NCBI GenBank assembly: GCA_945890485.1
Contig: CAMDCN010000002.1
Coordinates: forward strand, 62,001 to 126,000
Direction of reading: 5' to 3'
Length of the DNA stretch: 64,000 bases
DNA from: Candidatus Sulfopaludibacter sp. SbA3
GTDB lineage: Bacteria; Acidobacteriota; Terriglobia; Bryobacterales; Bryobacteraceae
Part shown: positions 19,480 through 27,766 of the stretch, one piece after another
Numbering within the stretch: the first letter of the stretch is position 1
Layout of the letters: each line of letters begins with the position of its first letter
Notes under the pieces: model-generated
Seen by the model: only the letters and a program-made list of their open reading frames with translations
Told to the model about the DNA's origin: nothing
The model's database searches: none
Translations under genes and position numbers: made by a program

Positions 19480-20520
19480 TCAGTCCAGACTCTCCCAGAT
19501 CCGCTCAATCACCTCGAGCCCGCCCTCCGCCGATACCTCCGATCCCGTGTCGGTTGCCACCGCCGAGCGGCGCGCCATCGTCTTCAGCAGCTTCGGTCTC
19601 ACCTCCGGCCGTGTCCATGGGCACACCGCGATGCAGATGCCGCACGAAGCCCGCTCTGCAAAATACGGAATGCACTTGTCAAAGTCCACGTACCACCGCT
19701 CCACACCCCGCACCATCTGCTTCTGCTCCGTAATCGCCTCCGGAGGGCACTCCACCGTGCAGATTTGGCACGTCGCGCAGAACTCGTCGCCGCCAAACCG
19801 GACCGGAGCCGTCGCCGCCAGCGGCATATCCGTCGTCACCCCCGCCAGCCGGAAGCCCGACCCAAACTGCGGGCTGATCATCGACCCATGCTTGCCCAAC
19901 TCTCCCAGGCCTGAGGCAATCGCCGGCGGAATCAGCAGCAGCGCATTCGCCGCCGGCCCCGGATACGCCTTCGCCGTGTACCCTTGCGCCCGGATCCAGT
20001 TCGCCAACGCGAACGCCGCCCGCGTCCCGCGCGCGTACTGTTCGCCAATATCCGTCACTCCGGCGCCGTTGGTCTCATCGGAAGGAACCTGCCGCAGCCG
20101 CTCGTAGTCGTGGGCCAACGCCAGCACAATCACCCACGGTTCCTCAATCTCGTAGCCCTGAAACACGTAGAGCGGATCCATGGCAGCAATCCCCACGGCA
20201 TCCGCTTCATGCTCAAGCGCGAACGCTCTCAATTCCGCGGAGAACTCTTCCGGCGAACGTTCCGGGTGCTGCTCCGCCACGGGAGTCAATTCCGGATGGT
20301 TGTATGCCGCCTGAAACGCCGGGCCTGCTCCCGGGCACCGGCGCGAACTCTGCCGCGCGAGGTTTTGCAACGCGCCAAACGGATGCAGTTCCGGCGGATG
20401 CCAGAAGAACGGCGATGCCTGCCGCGCCGCGGCCTCGCCAACGCCATTGATCGAGTTCCCCGAAGCGGTGAGAAGAGCCAGGGTCTCGGGATGGGGCTCA
20501 TAGCGTTTCTTGTCTTTCAT
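19480..20520 (-). CDS. Reductive-dehalogenase-like 4Fe-4S protein
   Basis: 346 aa from the ATG at 20520. Two ferredoxin-type motifs are complete: Cys248, 251, 254, 258 (CATCQICTVECP) and Cys283, 293, 296, 300 (CGICIAVCPW). The preceding region (KAYPGPAANALLLIPPAIASG, LGELGKHGSMISPQFGSGFRL) matches the cobalamin-binding core of reductive dehalogenases and, more distantly, epoxyqueuosine reductase QueG. No Tat signal is present, so this is a cytoplasmic, non-respiratory type. The start overlaps the DUF3179 gene's stop (ATGA). The electron donor and the halogenated substrate, if any, are unknown. Confidence 0.8.
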   Translation of the reverse strand: MKDKKRYEPHPETLALLTASGNSINGVGEAAARQASPFFWHPPELHPFGALQNLARQSSRRCPGAGPAFQAAYNHPELTPVAEQHPERSPEEFSAELRAFALEHEADAVGIAAMDPLYVFQGYEIEEPWVIVLALAHDYERLRQVPSDETNGAGVTDIGEQYARGTRAAFALANWIRAQGYTAKAYPGPAANALLLIPPAIASGLGELGKHGSMISPQFGSGFRLAGVTTDMPLAATAPVRFGGDEFCATCQICTVECPPEAITEQKQMVRGVERWYVDFDKCIPYFAERASCGICIAVCPWTRPEVRPKLLKTMARRSAVATDTGSEVSAEGGLEVIERIWESLD

Positions 20521-21749
20521 CGTTGCGGCCGCCCGGCACGCCGGAAAACGGAGGTCTCTGGGTTGTACTGCCGCCAGTCGAACCAGTAGTCCTTCGTCAA
20601 TTCGACGCGTTCCAGACAGACTCCAGCCGCCTTCCCCGCTACGGCGCAACCCTGGAAGTTCCAGCGACTGCCCGTGATATCGTCCATCAGCAACCCATCG
20701 CCATCGCCCGTCCGGTAGAGCTCAATCTCTTTGCCCCCACCCGGCATCTGTGAACGAAATCCACGCACGGATCGGCCATCGGGCCCCACGGCGATCACTA
20801 TCGGGACACTGCCGAGGCGATCCAGAACCACCTTTTCCGCCAAGACGATATCGTGCGGATACGCCCGCGCGATACCATCCGCCCGAACGCCCAGCACCAG
20901 CGTGCGCGGCTTCACGCCCTCCTGCGCGTAGCTCAGCACCGTTGGGGATTGCTGCATCCGTTCTTCCCAGTCTTTCTTGGCGTACCGCCCTGCGTCTTCG
21001 GCGGACTCCTTCAACAGCGTGGCGTCCGGTTGTTCGGTTTTCCAGAGTCCGAAGGTCAACTCATCGGAAGGAATTAGCACAAGCTGCCGCCCTGCCAGCG
21101 GTCCGGAGATGGCCTTGCCGCTGATTTGTTGCCAGAACGTACCCGTTTCTTCATCGCGCATCAGAAAGTTTTGATTGTTGATTCCTGCCAGCCGGAAGCT
21201 CAGAGAAAGACCGTCCACCTCGCGCCTCCACACCAGACCGGTGTGACAGAGCGTTCAATAGGTAGCCACGATTGGAACACTGCCCACGTTGTCGTTCACG
21301 ATGTGGTGATAGGCGATCGCGCGGACCGGGTAGCCACGCGCGACGCCGTTCTGTTGAATGGCTAACACCATATCGTCGTCGTCGAGCCGCCCCTCGATTG
21401 CGGCCTCGAACTGTGGCTCGGGAATGGGGTGGAACATGATTTCGAACACGTTGATGCGGGCCGCCACCGCCGCACCGCAGGTGACAAAGACCGCCAAGGC
21501 GAGGGCGGCCTTCCCGGCTTTACTGGCCACGCCCCGCCAAGCCAAGGTGGCCACGAGAATGGCTATTCCGACACAAACGAGCGTCAGCACGGGTCGAAAT
21601 CGCATGAGGAGCAGCGCGGCGTTCAACTCCTCCGCGCCTTGTGCGCGAAAAGGCCGAATCACGTACATCGGATAGAGCGCGCAGAACAGAGAAGCCAAAG
21701 CGCATCCCAGCAAAAGCCCCCGAACTCCAGGTCCTCGAACGAGTTTCAT
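20517..21749 (-). CDS. DUF3179 membrane protein, probable selenoprotein (TGA = Sec165)
   Basis: Read through the in-frame TGA at 21255-21257 the product is 410 aa. Residues 1-110 are hydrophobic, with several membrane segments. Residues 125-400 form a DUF3179 domain: IVNDNVGSVPIVATY, then UTLC, then HTGLVWRREVDG and FWQQISGKAISGPLAGRQL. In this family the motif after VxVTY is normally CxxC (CPLC). Here the first Cys codon is TGA, giving Sec165-x-x-Cys168, a redox pair. A 6-bp hairpin with loop GGUCU starts 9 bases after the TGA. Frame and homology continue unbroken on both sides, which argues against a decayed gene. It is coupled by ATGA to a dehalogenase-like protein. Sec machinery is not in the window. 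Confidence 0.82.
21229..21254 (-). promoter_or_regulatory. Putative bacterial SECIS element
   Basis: Immediately 3' of the TGA on the - strand, CACACC pairs with GGUGUG (6 bp, plus a possible U-G extension) around the 5-base loop GGUCU. The same GGUCU occurs in the apical loop of the E. coli fdhF SECIS. The TGA-to-loop distance is 15 bases, about the lower limit of the usual range. SelB would bind this loop. Confidence 0.75.
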
Positions 21750-22131
21750 AGTCCTGACACGCTACTCCGCTGCCTCCCGGCCGCTCAATAATGGATTTCC
21801 GCTATCGGCAGCGAATGGGGCGATTGTGCAGTCCCTGAAGCATCGAGAACGAGCCCCGCGCTTCCGACGCCCGCCTTTCGTCGCATTCGCTTCTGCAATT
21901 TGCAGGGTCTCAGCGGATTGGGGGCGCTTGCCAGAGGAACGGACTCTGGAGCCGAATCGCGTTGAGCCATGATGCAGTCGTTGCGTGAACGTCGGCAGTT
22001 TGGGTGCACAATTGGTCACGGTCAAAGCTGACGGATTCCGTCGACGCCAACGGATGAATAGCCGTCCTGCCGAATAGGACAGGCCAGCGAGCACCCTACT
22101 GACGCAAGTCTGGCCTGAAAGCTCCTAACCT
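21750..22131. other. Intergenic region upstream of the DUF3179 gene
   Basis: About 380 bp. It contains AGGAC before the DUF3179 ATG and presumably that operon's promoter. A 110-codon frame on the - strand (21762-22094) has Arg/Ser-rich composition and no family features, and I do not call it a gene. No RNA gene or repeat was recognised. Confidence 0.4.
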
Positions 22132-22626
22132 CTAGACGGCCGCGGCCGGCCGGAAGTTTTTCGTCGCTCGCGTCCCCAGCAGAAGGAACACCCCCAGCAG
22201 CGCCAACTGCGCAACCAGGAACGGCGCCTCCGACTGCGTCGGCGCTAGCGCCTGCAGCGCCGGAATCTTCTGGAATGCCTGCGCTACGCCCACAAAAGAG
22301 TTGAGGTACAGCGCGACGGACGCGGTCACCACGTAGACACTGCGCCATGAACCGGACAGTTGGAATCCGTACAACGCCACCAGGGCCACCGCCAGCACAA
22401 CAAGTGAAATCGTTCCGACAATGTGCGAAGGCAGTAGTTTCTCGAAGGGAAACATAAAGCCGGTGACGCTGGTCAAGACGGTGGTCGCCAGAAAACAGGT
22501 ATTCCAGCCGTCCAGCCGTTTTCCCGAGATAATGCCGAAAACGACAGCAAATCCGGTGGCGATGCCAATCAGGCTGATTACCACATGCAACAGCGTAAAT
22601 GCGAAAAGACTCATTCCGAGCATCAT
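22132..22626 (-). CDS. Small multi-pass membrane protein, unknown function
   Basis: 164 aa with four to five hydrophobic segments (LFAFTLLHVVISLIGIATGF, FLATTVLTSVTGFMFPF, VGTISLVVLAVALVALYGF, APFLVAQLALLGVFLLLG). A conserved-looking TM1 motif HVVISLIG and GISGKRLDGWN between TM1 and TM2 suggest a recurrent uncharacterised family. It follows the alpha/beta hydrolase by 28 bp on the same strand and is probably co-transcribed. Confidence 0.75.
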   Translation of the reverse strand: MMLGMSLFAFTLLHVVISLIGIATGFAVVFGIISGKRLDGWNTCFLATTVLTSVTGFMFPFEKLLPSHIVGTISLVVLAVALVALYGFQLSGSWRSVYVVTASVALYLNSFVGVAQAFQKIPALQALAPTQSEAPFLVAQLALLGVFLLLGTRATKNFRPAAAV

Positions 22627-22654
22627 GATTCTGTTCCTCTCCGGGTAGGACCGG

Positions 22655-23479
22655 CTAGGCCTGCAGAAAGGCCAGCAGATCCGCGTTCAGTTGATCCTTG
22701 TGTGTGTCGGTCAGGCCATGCGGCGCGCCGGCATAAACTTTCAAAGTCGCGTTGTGGATGAGCTTGGCCGAGGCCAGCCCTGCCGCCCCGATCGGCACGA
22801 TCTGGTCGTCGTCGCCGTGAAGAATCAAAGTCGGAATGTCGAACTTCTTCAGGTCTTCCGTAAAGTCTGTTTGCGAGAAGGCTTTGATGCAGTCATAGGC
22901 ATTCTTATGGCCGGCCAGCATGCCCTGCCACCAGAACCAGTCGATCATCCCTTGTGAAGGTCTCGCCCCCGGACGGTTGAAACCAAAGAACGGCCCACTG
23001 GCGAGATCCCGGTAAAGCTGCGATCGATCAGTCACGGACGCTGTCCGCAGGCCATCAAAAACATCCATCGGCAGCCCGTCCGGATTGGCCTCCGTCTTCA
23101 ACATCAGCGGCGGCACGGCCGAGATCAGCGCGGCCTTAGAGAGGCGGCTGGTGCCGTACCGGCCAATGTAGCGAGCCACCTCACCGCCCCCCGTCGAAAA
23201 GCCGATCAGCGTCGCCCCCTGCAGTTCCAGCGCGTCCATCAACTCCGCCAGATCGTCGGCATAGGTATCCATTTCATTGCCATCCCACGGCTGGCTGGAC
23301 CTTCCATGTCCGCGCCGGTCGTGCGCGATGCATCGGTAGCCCCTATCTGCCAGGAAGAGCATCTGCGCCTCCCAACTGTCCGCCGTCAGCGGCCACCCAT
23401 GACTGAAGACCACGGGCGCCCCGGCGCCCCAGTCTTTGTAGTAGATCTGCGTTCCGTCTTTGGTGGTGATCTTGCTCAT
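22655..23479 (-). CDS. Alpha/beta hydrolase, non-haem chloroperoxidase type
   Basis: 274 aa. The catalytic triad is readable: Ser95 in GFSTGG (nucleophile elbow), an Asp in HGDDDQIVP (223-225) and His254 in [19 protein letters not shown] is the oxyanion-hole strand and [14 protein letters not shown] the usual loop. This is the cofactor-free haloperoxidase/esterase subfamily, whose perhydrolase activity makes peracids in vitro; the natural substrate is usually unknown. Two conserved elements lie in its upstream region (23528-23550 and 23591-23609). Confidence 0.92.
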   Translation of the reverse strand: MSKITTKDGTQIYYKDWGAGAPVVFSHGWPLTADSWEAQMLFLADRGYRCIAHDRRGHGRSSQPWDGNEMDTYADDLAELMDALELQGATLIGFSTGGGEVARYIGRYGTSRLSKAALISAVPPLMLKTEANPDGLPMDVFDGLRTASVTDRSQLYRDLASGPFFGFNRPGARPSQGMIDWFWWQGMLAGHKNAYDCIKAFSQTDFTEDLKKFDIPTLILHGDDDQIVPIGAAGLASAKLIHNATLKVYAGAPHGLTDTHKDQLNADLLAFLQA

Positions 23480-23527
23480 TTCAACTCCAACTCCTTACGA
23501 AACTATGCCCGACCCCTCAGGACTTCT

Positions 23528-23550
23528 CATCACGAGATCGACTGATCTTT
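23528..23550 (-). promoter_or_regulatory. Recurrent island element, copy A
   Basis: Reads CATCACGAGATCGACTGATC plus TTT on the + strand. Twenty-one of 23 bases are identical at 38230-38252. It lies 49-71 bp before the hydrolase start. Exactly 20 bases downstream on the - strand is CATAGT, a possible -10. It could be an operator or the upstream part of a non-standard promoter. Confidence 0.6.
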
Positions 23551-23590
23551 CTTTACCCCAACGGCGTGGCTATCCAAGTCCCCCAATAGT

Positions 23591-23609
23591 GGTAGCCGGG
23601 CCAGCTACC
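23591..23609. promoter_or_regulatory. Inverted-repeat element GGTAGC...GCTACC, copy 1
   Basis: GGTAGCCGGGCCAGCTACC is a near-perfect dyad about 112-130 bp before the hydrolase start. A close relative (15 of 19) lies at 29488-29506, upstream of a pseudogene. This is an operator-like form with binding protein unknown. Confidence 0.5.
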
Positions 23610-23640
23610 GCGATCCGTCTGTAGCATGTCCCGGGTCTAT

Positions 23641-25047
23641 CTAATGGGGTAGTCGAACACAGAAGACCGTGCGCCCGGGCCGGGAGTCCACAGATACAGA
23701 ACCTTTATGGCTGCGGACAATCCGCTGAACGATATCCAGCCCCAGGCCGGCTCCCTCGCCTACGGATTTGGTTGTCAAGAACGGATCGAAGATTCTCGCC
23801 TGCAGATCCGTGGGAATGCCCTTTCCGTTGTCACTGATCTCGACCAGCACGCCGCCATGCTCGGCCCTAGTCCGTATTGCCAGAAGGCGCGCTGCGTCAC
23901 GAGGCAGATCCTCCAATCCGTCCAGCGCGTTTTGAATAAGATTCGTCCAAATCTGGTTCAACGCACTGCCGTTGGCACGAATGCGCGGAAGGTTCCCTTC
24001 GTAGTTCCGGCCTACTTCAATGCCCTGCTGAAGCCGGTGTTGGAACATGCGCAGGGTGACTTCGATACCTTGGTCCAATGCCACATCCGCGATGGGGTTC
24101 TGGTCCATGTAGGAGTACGACTTCACGGACTGAACGAGGTCTGCAATGCGTGTCGACGCGTCCTCCAGTTCGCGGGCCAGGCATAGGATCTCGTGATCGG
24201 CCTCCAGTATTCGCAGACCGATTTCGATCTCTTCCGCCGGTAGCAGTGTGGCCATCGGGCGCACTTGGCCCACCGGAATCCCAGCCCCGGCGAGCCCGCC
24301 GGCGAGTTCACCGCTTCTGCCCAAAGTTTCGAGCCATTCGGCCAGCTCGGACTCGCGGTCGGACTGCTCCAAGGCGTCTATGGGCTGCGAGGACTCCGCA
24401 TAGGCAACGATCGACTCGCCAAGTCCAGCGAGGAGGTTCCTTGCCTCGGGCGAGAGCACCTGGCCACGCAGCGCTACCGCACACTTAGATCGCTTTGCCA
24501 GCACGCTTCGCAGTCGGCTGGCGGATCGAACCGCGGCGGACGCCGGATTATTGAGCTCGTGCGCCAACCCGGCCGAGAGTCTTCCTAGCGAAATCAACCG
24601 GTTCGTGCTTTCCTGCATGCGCGTGAAAAGCCGCGTCCGCTCCGTCATGGCCGACACCAGTCTTTGCGCCAAGAGCGGGGCGCGATACACCAGCTCCCGA
24701 AGGTGGATTGCGGGCATGGCCGCCACGCGGGAGTCGACCGCGGCCCAACCGCGCCCGGCCCACGTTTTCATGAGGGAGAGCGGCAGCACCCCCGTCGCCT
24801 GTCCCGCCGGCACAACGATTAGCTCGTGAAATTCACGCCGCTGAAAGTGAATTTCCCCCGCCAAGACCACCAGGAAATCTTCCGCGGGGTCTCCCTGCTT
24901 CACTATCTGGTCCCCGGAAGCAAAGGTGCGCGCCACCGTGCGGCTGGCGATCCGGTCTACGGCCTCTCGGCACTCGCCTTCAAACAGCGCGAGACTCGCC
25001 AGCTCTTCCACCGAAACGCTGTCCAGACTCGTGTTCACGGACGCCAT
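23641..25047 (-). CDS. Sensor histidine kinase with cyclic-nucleotide-binding-like domain
   Basis: 468 aa from the ATG at 25047. The 90-codon upstream extension reads through another gene's remnant and is not credible. Residues 18-95 resemble a cNMP-binding jelly roll (FASGDQIVKQGDPAEDFLVVLAGEI). His163 in LAHELNNPAS is the phospho-acceptor, followed by the ATPase N box (NQIWTNLIQNALDG), G1 (EISDNGKGIP) and G2 (GEGAGLGLDIV). There is no membrane segment, so it is a cytoplasmic sensor. No response regulator is adjacent; the NarL-type regulators at 26.6 and 27.9 kb are the nearest candidates, though they usually pair with HisKA_3 kinases. Confidence 0.88.
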   Translation of the reverse strand: MASVNTSLDSVSVEELASLALFEGECREAVDRIASRTVARTFASGDQIVKQGDPAEDFLVVLAGEIHFQRREFHELIVVPAGQATGVLPLSLMKTWAGRGWAAVDSRVAAMPAIHLRELVYRAPLLAQRLVSAMTERTRLFTRMQESTNRLISLGRLSAGLAHELNNPASAAVRSASRLRSVLAKRSKCAVALRGQVLSPEARNLLAGLGESIVAYAESSQPIDALEQSDRESELAEWLETLGRSGELAGGLAGAGIPVGQVRPMATLLPAEEIEIGLRILEADHEILCLARELEDASTRIADLVQSVKSYSYMDQNPIADVALDQGIEVTLRMFQHRLQQGIEVGRNYEGNLPRIRANGSALNQIWTNLIQNALDGLEDLPRDAARLLAIRTRAEHGGVLVEISDNGKGIPTDLQARIFDPFLTTKSVGEGAGLGLDIVQRIVRSHKGSVSVDSRPGRTVFCVRLPH

Positions 25048-25304
25048 TCGCCCCCCAGTGCCCGATACAAATGCCACTCGCCGTGGTGAATCCGCCCCCG
25101 CACCCACTCGGCGTCGAACAGGTTCCGATCCGCATCGAGTACCTGTGGAGAGCTGGCCATGCCACCTTCGTACGACCTCCTCGAAGACCGGTTCGCGCTG
25201 ACGTACCCCTCGAAAAACAGGACTGGCTTCATCTGAACGGACACCACTGCGACGGGAACAGCCAGGGCAGTAACAGCGCCGACGAGTATAACCACCGAAG
25301 GCAC
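25035..25304 (-). pseudogene. Remnant of a TolC/NodT-type outer-membrane efflux protein
   Basis: The last 47 codons read RSYEGGMASSPQVLDADRN, then LFDAEW and LYRALGGEW, which is the C-terminal helix pair of TolC/NodT outer-membrane factors (usual form: YxxGxxSYLEVLDAxRxLFxAE...LYxALGGGW). The remaining 400 or so residues are absent. The N-terminal 40 residues (MPSVVILVGAVTALAVPVAV) do not belong to that family. It overlaps the sensor kinase start by 13 bp. I take it as a decayed fragment; a small expressed protein cannot be excluded. Confidence 0.55.
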
Positions 25305-25317
25305 ATCGAATCCACAC

Positions 25318-25647
25318 TCATTTCTCTATTGCCGAGATGCAAGCTAAACGCTGTGCAGCTAGGCACGATTCCTCGTCGACGGTCGTCGCTGGAATCTCCA
25401 ACGCCGCCGCACACTGATCGGACGGCCATCCGGCCACGACTCGGAGGACAAAACACTGTCGCGGAACTTCCGGGAGTAGCGGTACCCGCTGCAACTCGAC
25501 GGGCAACCAAGCCTGCTCGTCCTGCGTCGCCGTTCCGTCAAGCAGGAAAGCCAGCAGGAACTTGCGGGACACTACGAGTTCTTCGGCAACTTTCAGCGCG
25601 AGCACGTAGCCAGAATAAGGGCGAGGGCGCTGCCGGCGACATCCCAA
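25318..25647 (-). pseudogene. Possible remnant with sigma-70 region-4-like C-terminus
   Basis: A 109-codon frame whose second half, LLPEVPRQCFVLRVVAGWPSD then QCAAALEIPATTVDEE, has the helix-turn-helix layout of sigma region 4 (LPxxxRxVFxLRxxEGxSxxExAxxLxIxxxTVxxR). Nothing upstream supplies a region 2, and the first 40 residues look random. It may be a short regulatory protein, but the neighbouring debris makes a remnant more likely. Confidence 0.4.
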
Positions 25648-25688
25648 AACCAGCCAGGCTGAGGGTACCTACATTGGGTAACGAGCGG

Positions 25689-26585
25689 CTACGACCCGAT
25701 GGGCCGGCCGATAAATGGCGGAGCCGGCAGCCGCGGACCTTTGTACCGGGGAACGTCCCCAACCAGCTCGCGGTTCTCCCACTGTTGGCGCGCCGCCAGA
25801 ATCTCGTCCGCAGTCCGGGCAACAAAGTTCCACCACATCAGAATGCGCTCACCGAAAGGCGGCCCTCCGATCAGCAGCATCCGCGCTCCGCCCGCGCTCT
25901 TCAACCCAAGTTCGCCGCGTCCCGCGCCGAGGTAGTAAAGCGTGTTGCGCTCAACCGGAGCGCCGAAAACAGTGATGTCGCCGTCAACCAGCATGGCCCC
26001 ATATTCGAATGAACGATCGAGCGGCAGATTCAGCCCGCTCCCCGGCTCGACTCTGATCTCTGCGCCCACACCGGGACTGAATTGATGACCGGGCGATACG
26101 GCGCCGTCAAACGCTCCCAGGATTGCCGTAACCTCCCCGCCTCGATAATGCTGCCGCGGCAGCGCGGAGGTACATTGATACCCTGGCGGCAGCCAGCGAC
26201 TCGATTCTGGAAGCGCCACCCAGAATTGCACTCCATCCAGCAATCCGGAGTTCTGCGCCGGAGTCTCCTCCGTGTGCGCGATGCCGCGCCCCGCCGTCAT
26301 TAAACTCAAGTGCCCTGGCTTCACGAGGCATTCGCTGCCCAAACTGTCGTTGTGAACGATCTCTCCGGCCAGGAGCCACGTCACGGTCTGCAGCCCGATA
26401 TGGGGATGCGGCCCAACATCCATGGCCTTCTCGGCTTCAAATCGCAGAGGGCCAAACCGGTCAAAGAAACACCAGGGCCCGATCATTCTGCGGCCGCGAA
26501 CGGGCAAAACGCGGTGCACTTCCAGAGATCCGAGCCGCAGGGAGCGATCCGGGAGCGCTTCAATTGACGGCAGCAGGTTACTCAT
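25689..26585 (-). CDS. Pirin family protein
   Basis: 298 aa, the usual pirin length. The N-terminal cupin holds the metal ligands in DVGPHPHIGLQTVTWLLAGEI (His-x-His), the following HNDSLGSECLVKPG, and TAGRGIAHTEETP. The second cupin contains FGAPVERNTLYYLGAGRGEL and GGPPFGERILMWWNFVA. Pirins bind Fe; some bacterial ones are quercetinases or regulators of central metabolism or stress. The start overlaps the upstream regulator's stop by 4 bp, so the two are coupled. Confidence 0.93.
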   Translation of the reverse strand: MSNLLPSIEALPDRSLRLGSLEVHRVLPVRGRRMIGPWCFFDRFGPLRFEAEKAMDVGPHPHIGLQTVTWLLAGEIVHNDSLGSECLVKPGHLSLMTAGRGIAHTEETPAQNSGLLDGVQFWVALPESSRWLPPGYQCTSALPRQHYRGGEVTAILGAFDGAVSPGHQFSPGVGAEIRVEPGSGLNLPLDRSFEYGAMLVDGDITVFGAPVERNTLYYLGAGRGELGLKSAGGARMLLIGGPPFGERILMWWNFVARTADEILAARQQWENRELVGDVPRYKGPRLPAPPFIGRPIGS

Positions 26586-27262
26586 GATTGCAGGTGGAAA
26601 ATGCCTCGCGTCAGCGCAATGGTTACGGCATGCGTCCGGTCGTTTGCCACCAGTTTACTGAGTATGTTCTTCATGTGCATGCGGACGGTTTCGTCGGCGA
26701 TCGCTAACTCGGCGGCCACCTGCTTATTCCGGTTTCCGCGCGCCACCAAGCGCAGTACCTGGACTTCCCGCGGAGTGAGCGAATCGTCGCCGAAGTGCTC
26801 GGCCAGATTTGACGCGACCTGGCGGGGCACCACCTTCCTGCCCGCATGAACTTGTCGAATGGTTTCGATCAGTGCGCCATGCGGCATTCCTTTCAGAACT
26901 ACGCCCTTGATTCCGGCCTCCATTGCCCGAAGCATGTGCACGTCGCCGCGCACCCCCGTTATCACCACTACGCGGGCGCCCGGAAACTCCGCCAAGATTC
27001 GCTCCGCCACCACTTCTCCCGGGATATCGGGCAACAGCAAATCGAGGGTCACGACGTCCGGCCGCCAACGCCTATACAGTTCAATTGCCTCGGCCCCAGT
27101 TGCTGCGTCGGCCACCACCTCCATCCCGGCTTCGCGATGAATAACCGCGGCAATCCCCTCGCGGACAAGCGAGTGTTCATCGACAGTCATGATTCGGATT
27201 CCCGTCGGAGCGGCCCAGGGACTTTCGGCGTAGCGGGAAAAGTTCTCGACGAGTGTTGCCAT
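26582..27262 (-). CDS. NarL/FixJ-type response regulator (first)
   Basis: 226 aa from the ATG at 27262. Eleven further in-frame codons upstream cannot be excluded. The receiver domain has Asp74 (VTLDLLLPD) and the conserved VVITGVRG and VVLKGMP (Lys) segments. The C-terminal LuxR helix-turn-helix is SLTPREVQVLRLVARGNRNKQ then VAAELAIADETVRMHMKN. It is coupled to pirin. Partial island element C (27295-27307) is just upstream; if a -10 at 27269-27274 is real the transcript would be nearly leaderless. Confidence 0.9.
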   Translation of the reverse strand: MATLVENFSRYAESPWAAPTGIRIMTVDEHSLVREGIAAVIHREAGMEVVADAATGAEAIELYRRWRPDVVTLDLLLPDIPGEVVAERILAEFPGARVVVITGVRGDVHMLRAMEAGIKGVVLKGMPHGALIETIRQVHAGRKVVPRQVASNLAEHFGDDSLTPREVQVLRLVARGNRNKQVAAELAIADETVRMHMKNILSKLVANDRTHAVTIALTRGIFHLQS

Positions 27263-27294
27263 AGCCTGATAGTGCCCAAACGCGGAACGAAACA

Positions 27295-27307
27295 CATCAC
27301 GAGATCG
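27295..27307 (-). promoter_or_regulatory. Recurrent island element, partial copy C
   Basis: CATCACGAGATCG is identical to the first 13 bases of copy A. The rest diverges. It lies 33-45 bp before the regulator start. CACTAT follows at the same 20-base distance as CATAGT in copy A. Confidence 0.4.
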
Positions 27308-27319
27308 GAGCGTATGCGC

Positions 27320-27736
27320 CTAACCTGTACGTGGTATTCGAGGAATGATAATCTCCCGCCGGCCGAACAAGTGGGCATCTAACGACACGGCGCCGGGGCC
27401 AAGCAATACGATAGAGACGGCGATGACGATGGACAACATGGTGGGCAGCGGTGAATCGAAGAGATTCACCGGCGGTGGCTGGCCCCCCATCGCCGCGGTG
27501 CCCGCGACGACGATTCCCACCAACGTGCTTGCCAGTGGCGTAAGGAATCCAATCACAAGCGACGTTCCACTCAAGATCGCAACGGCGCCAACGATGTTCG
27601 CTAGAACCGTCCCGTGCTCGGTATCGGCGAAATAGAGAAATCCCTGGATGATGGCAACTATCGCCACCGCCGTTCGCAGAAGCAGCAGCCCAATGCCTTG
27701 CCGTCCACCCGGAAACGTGGAAAAAAGCCGACGCAG
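27320..27736 (-). CDS. DoxX-like membrane protein, CTG start
   Basis: 138 aa. The family N-terminus (FPGGRQGIGLLLLRTAVAI) is open upstream of the nearest GTG and is preceded by an in-frame TAA. The only plausible start is the CTG at 27736, which has AAGGAG (27744-27749) at 7-base spacing. Four membrane segments follow (AIVAIIQGFLYFA, VGAVAILSGTSLVIGFLTPLA, LVGIVVAGTAAMGG, MLSIVIAVSIVLLGPGAVSLD). The ending SLDAHLFGRREIIIPR is usual for DoxX/SURF4-type proteins. The function is poorly known; it often sits near oxidoreductase or stress genes. Confidence 0.8.
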   Translation of the reverse strand: MRRLFSTFPGGRQGIGLLLLRTAVAIVAIIQGFLYFADTEHGTVLANIVGAVAILSGTSLVIGFLTPLASTLVGIVVAGTAAMGGQPPPVNLFDSPLPTMLSIVIAVSIVLLGPGAVSLDAHLFGRREIIIPRIPRTG

Positions 27737-27766
27737 TTTTTATCTCCTTCACCCGGGCCCTTGGTG

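Noticed and set aside
20517-21749. Reading the DUF3179 locus as a nonsense-mutated pseudogene or as two separate genes
   Set aside because: The TGA falls exactly on a conserved redox Cys, is followed by a SECIS-like hairpin, and the remaining frame is intact and coupled to the next gene; a random nonsense mutation would not explain these together. It stays the main alternative if Sec genes are missing.
21762-22094. 110-codon - strand frame upstream of the DUF3179 gene
   Set aside because: Basic, low-complexity composition with no hydrophobic core or recognisable motif, and it occupies the likely promoter region.
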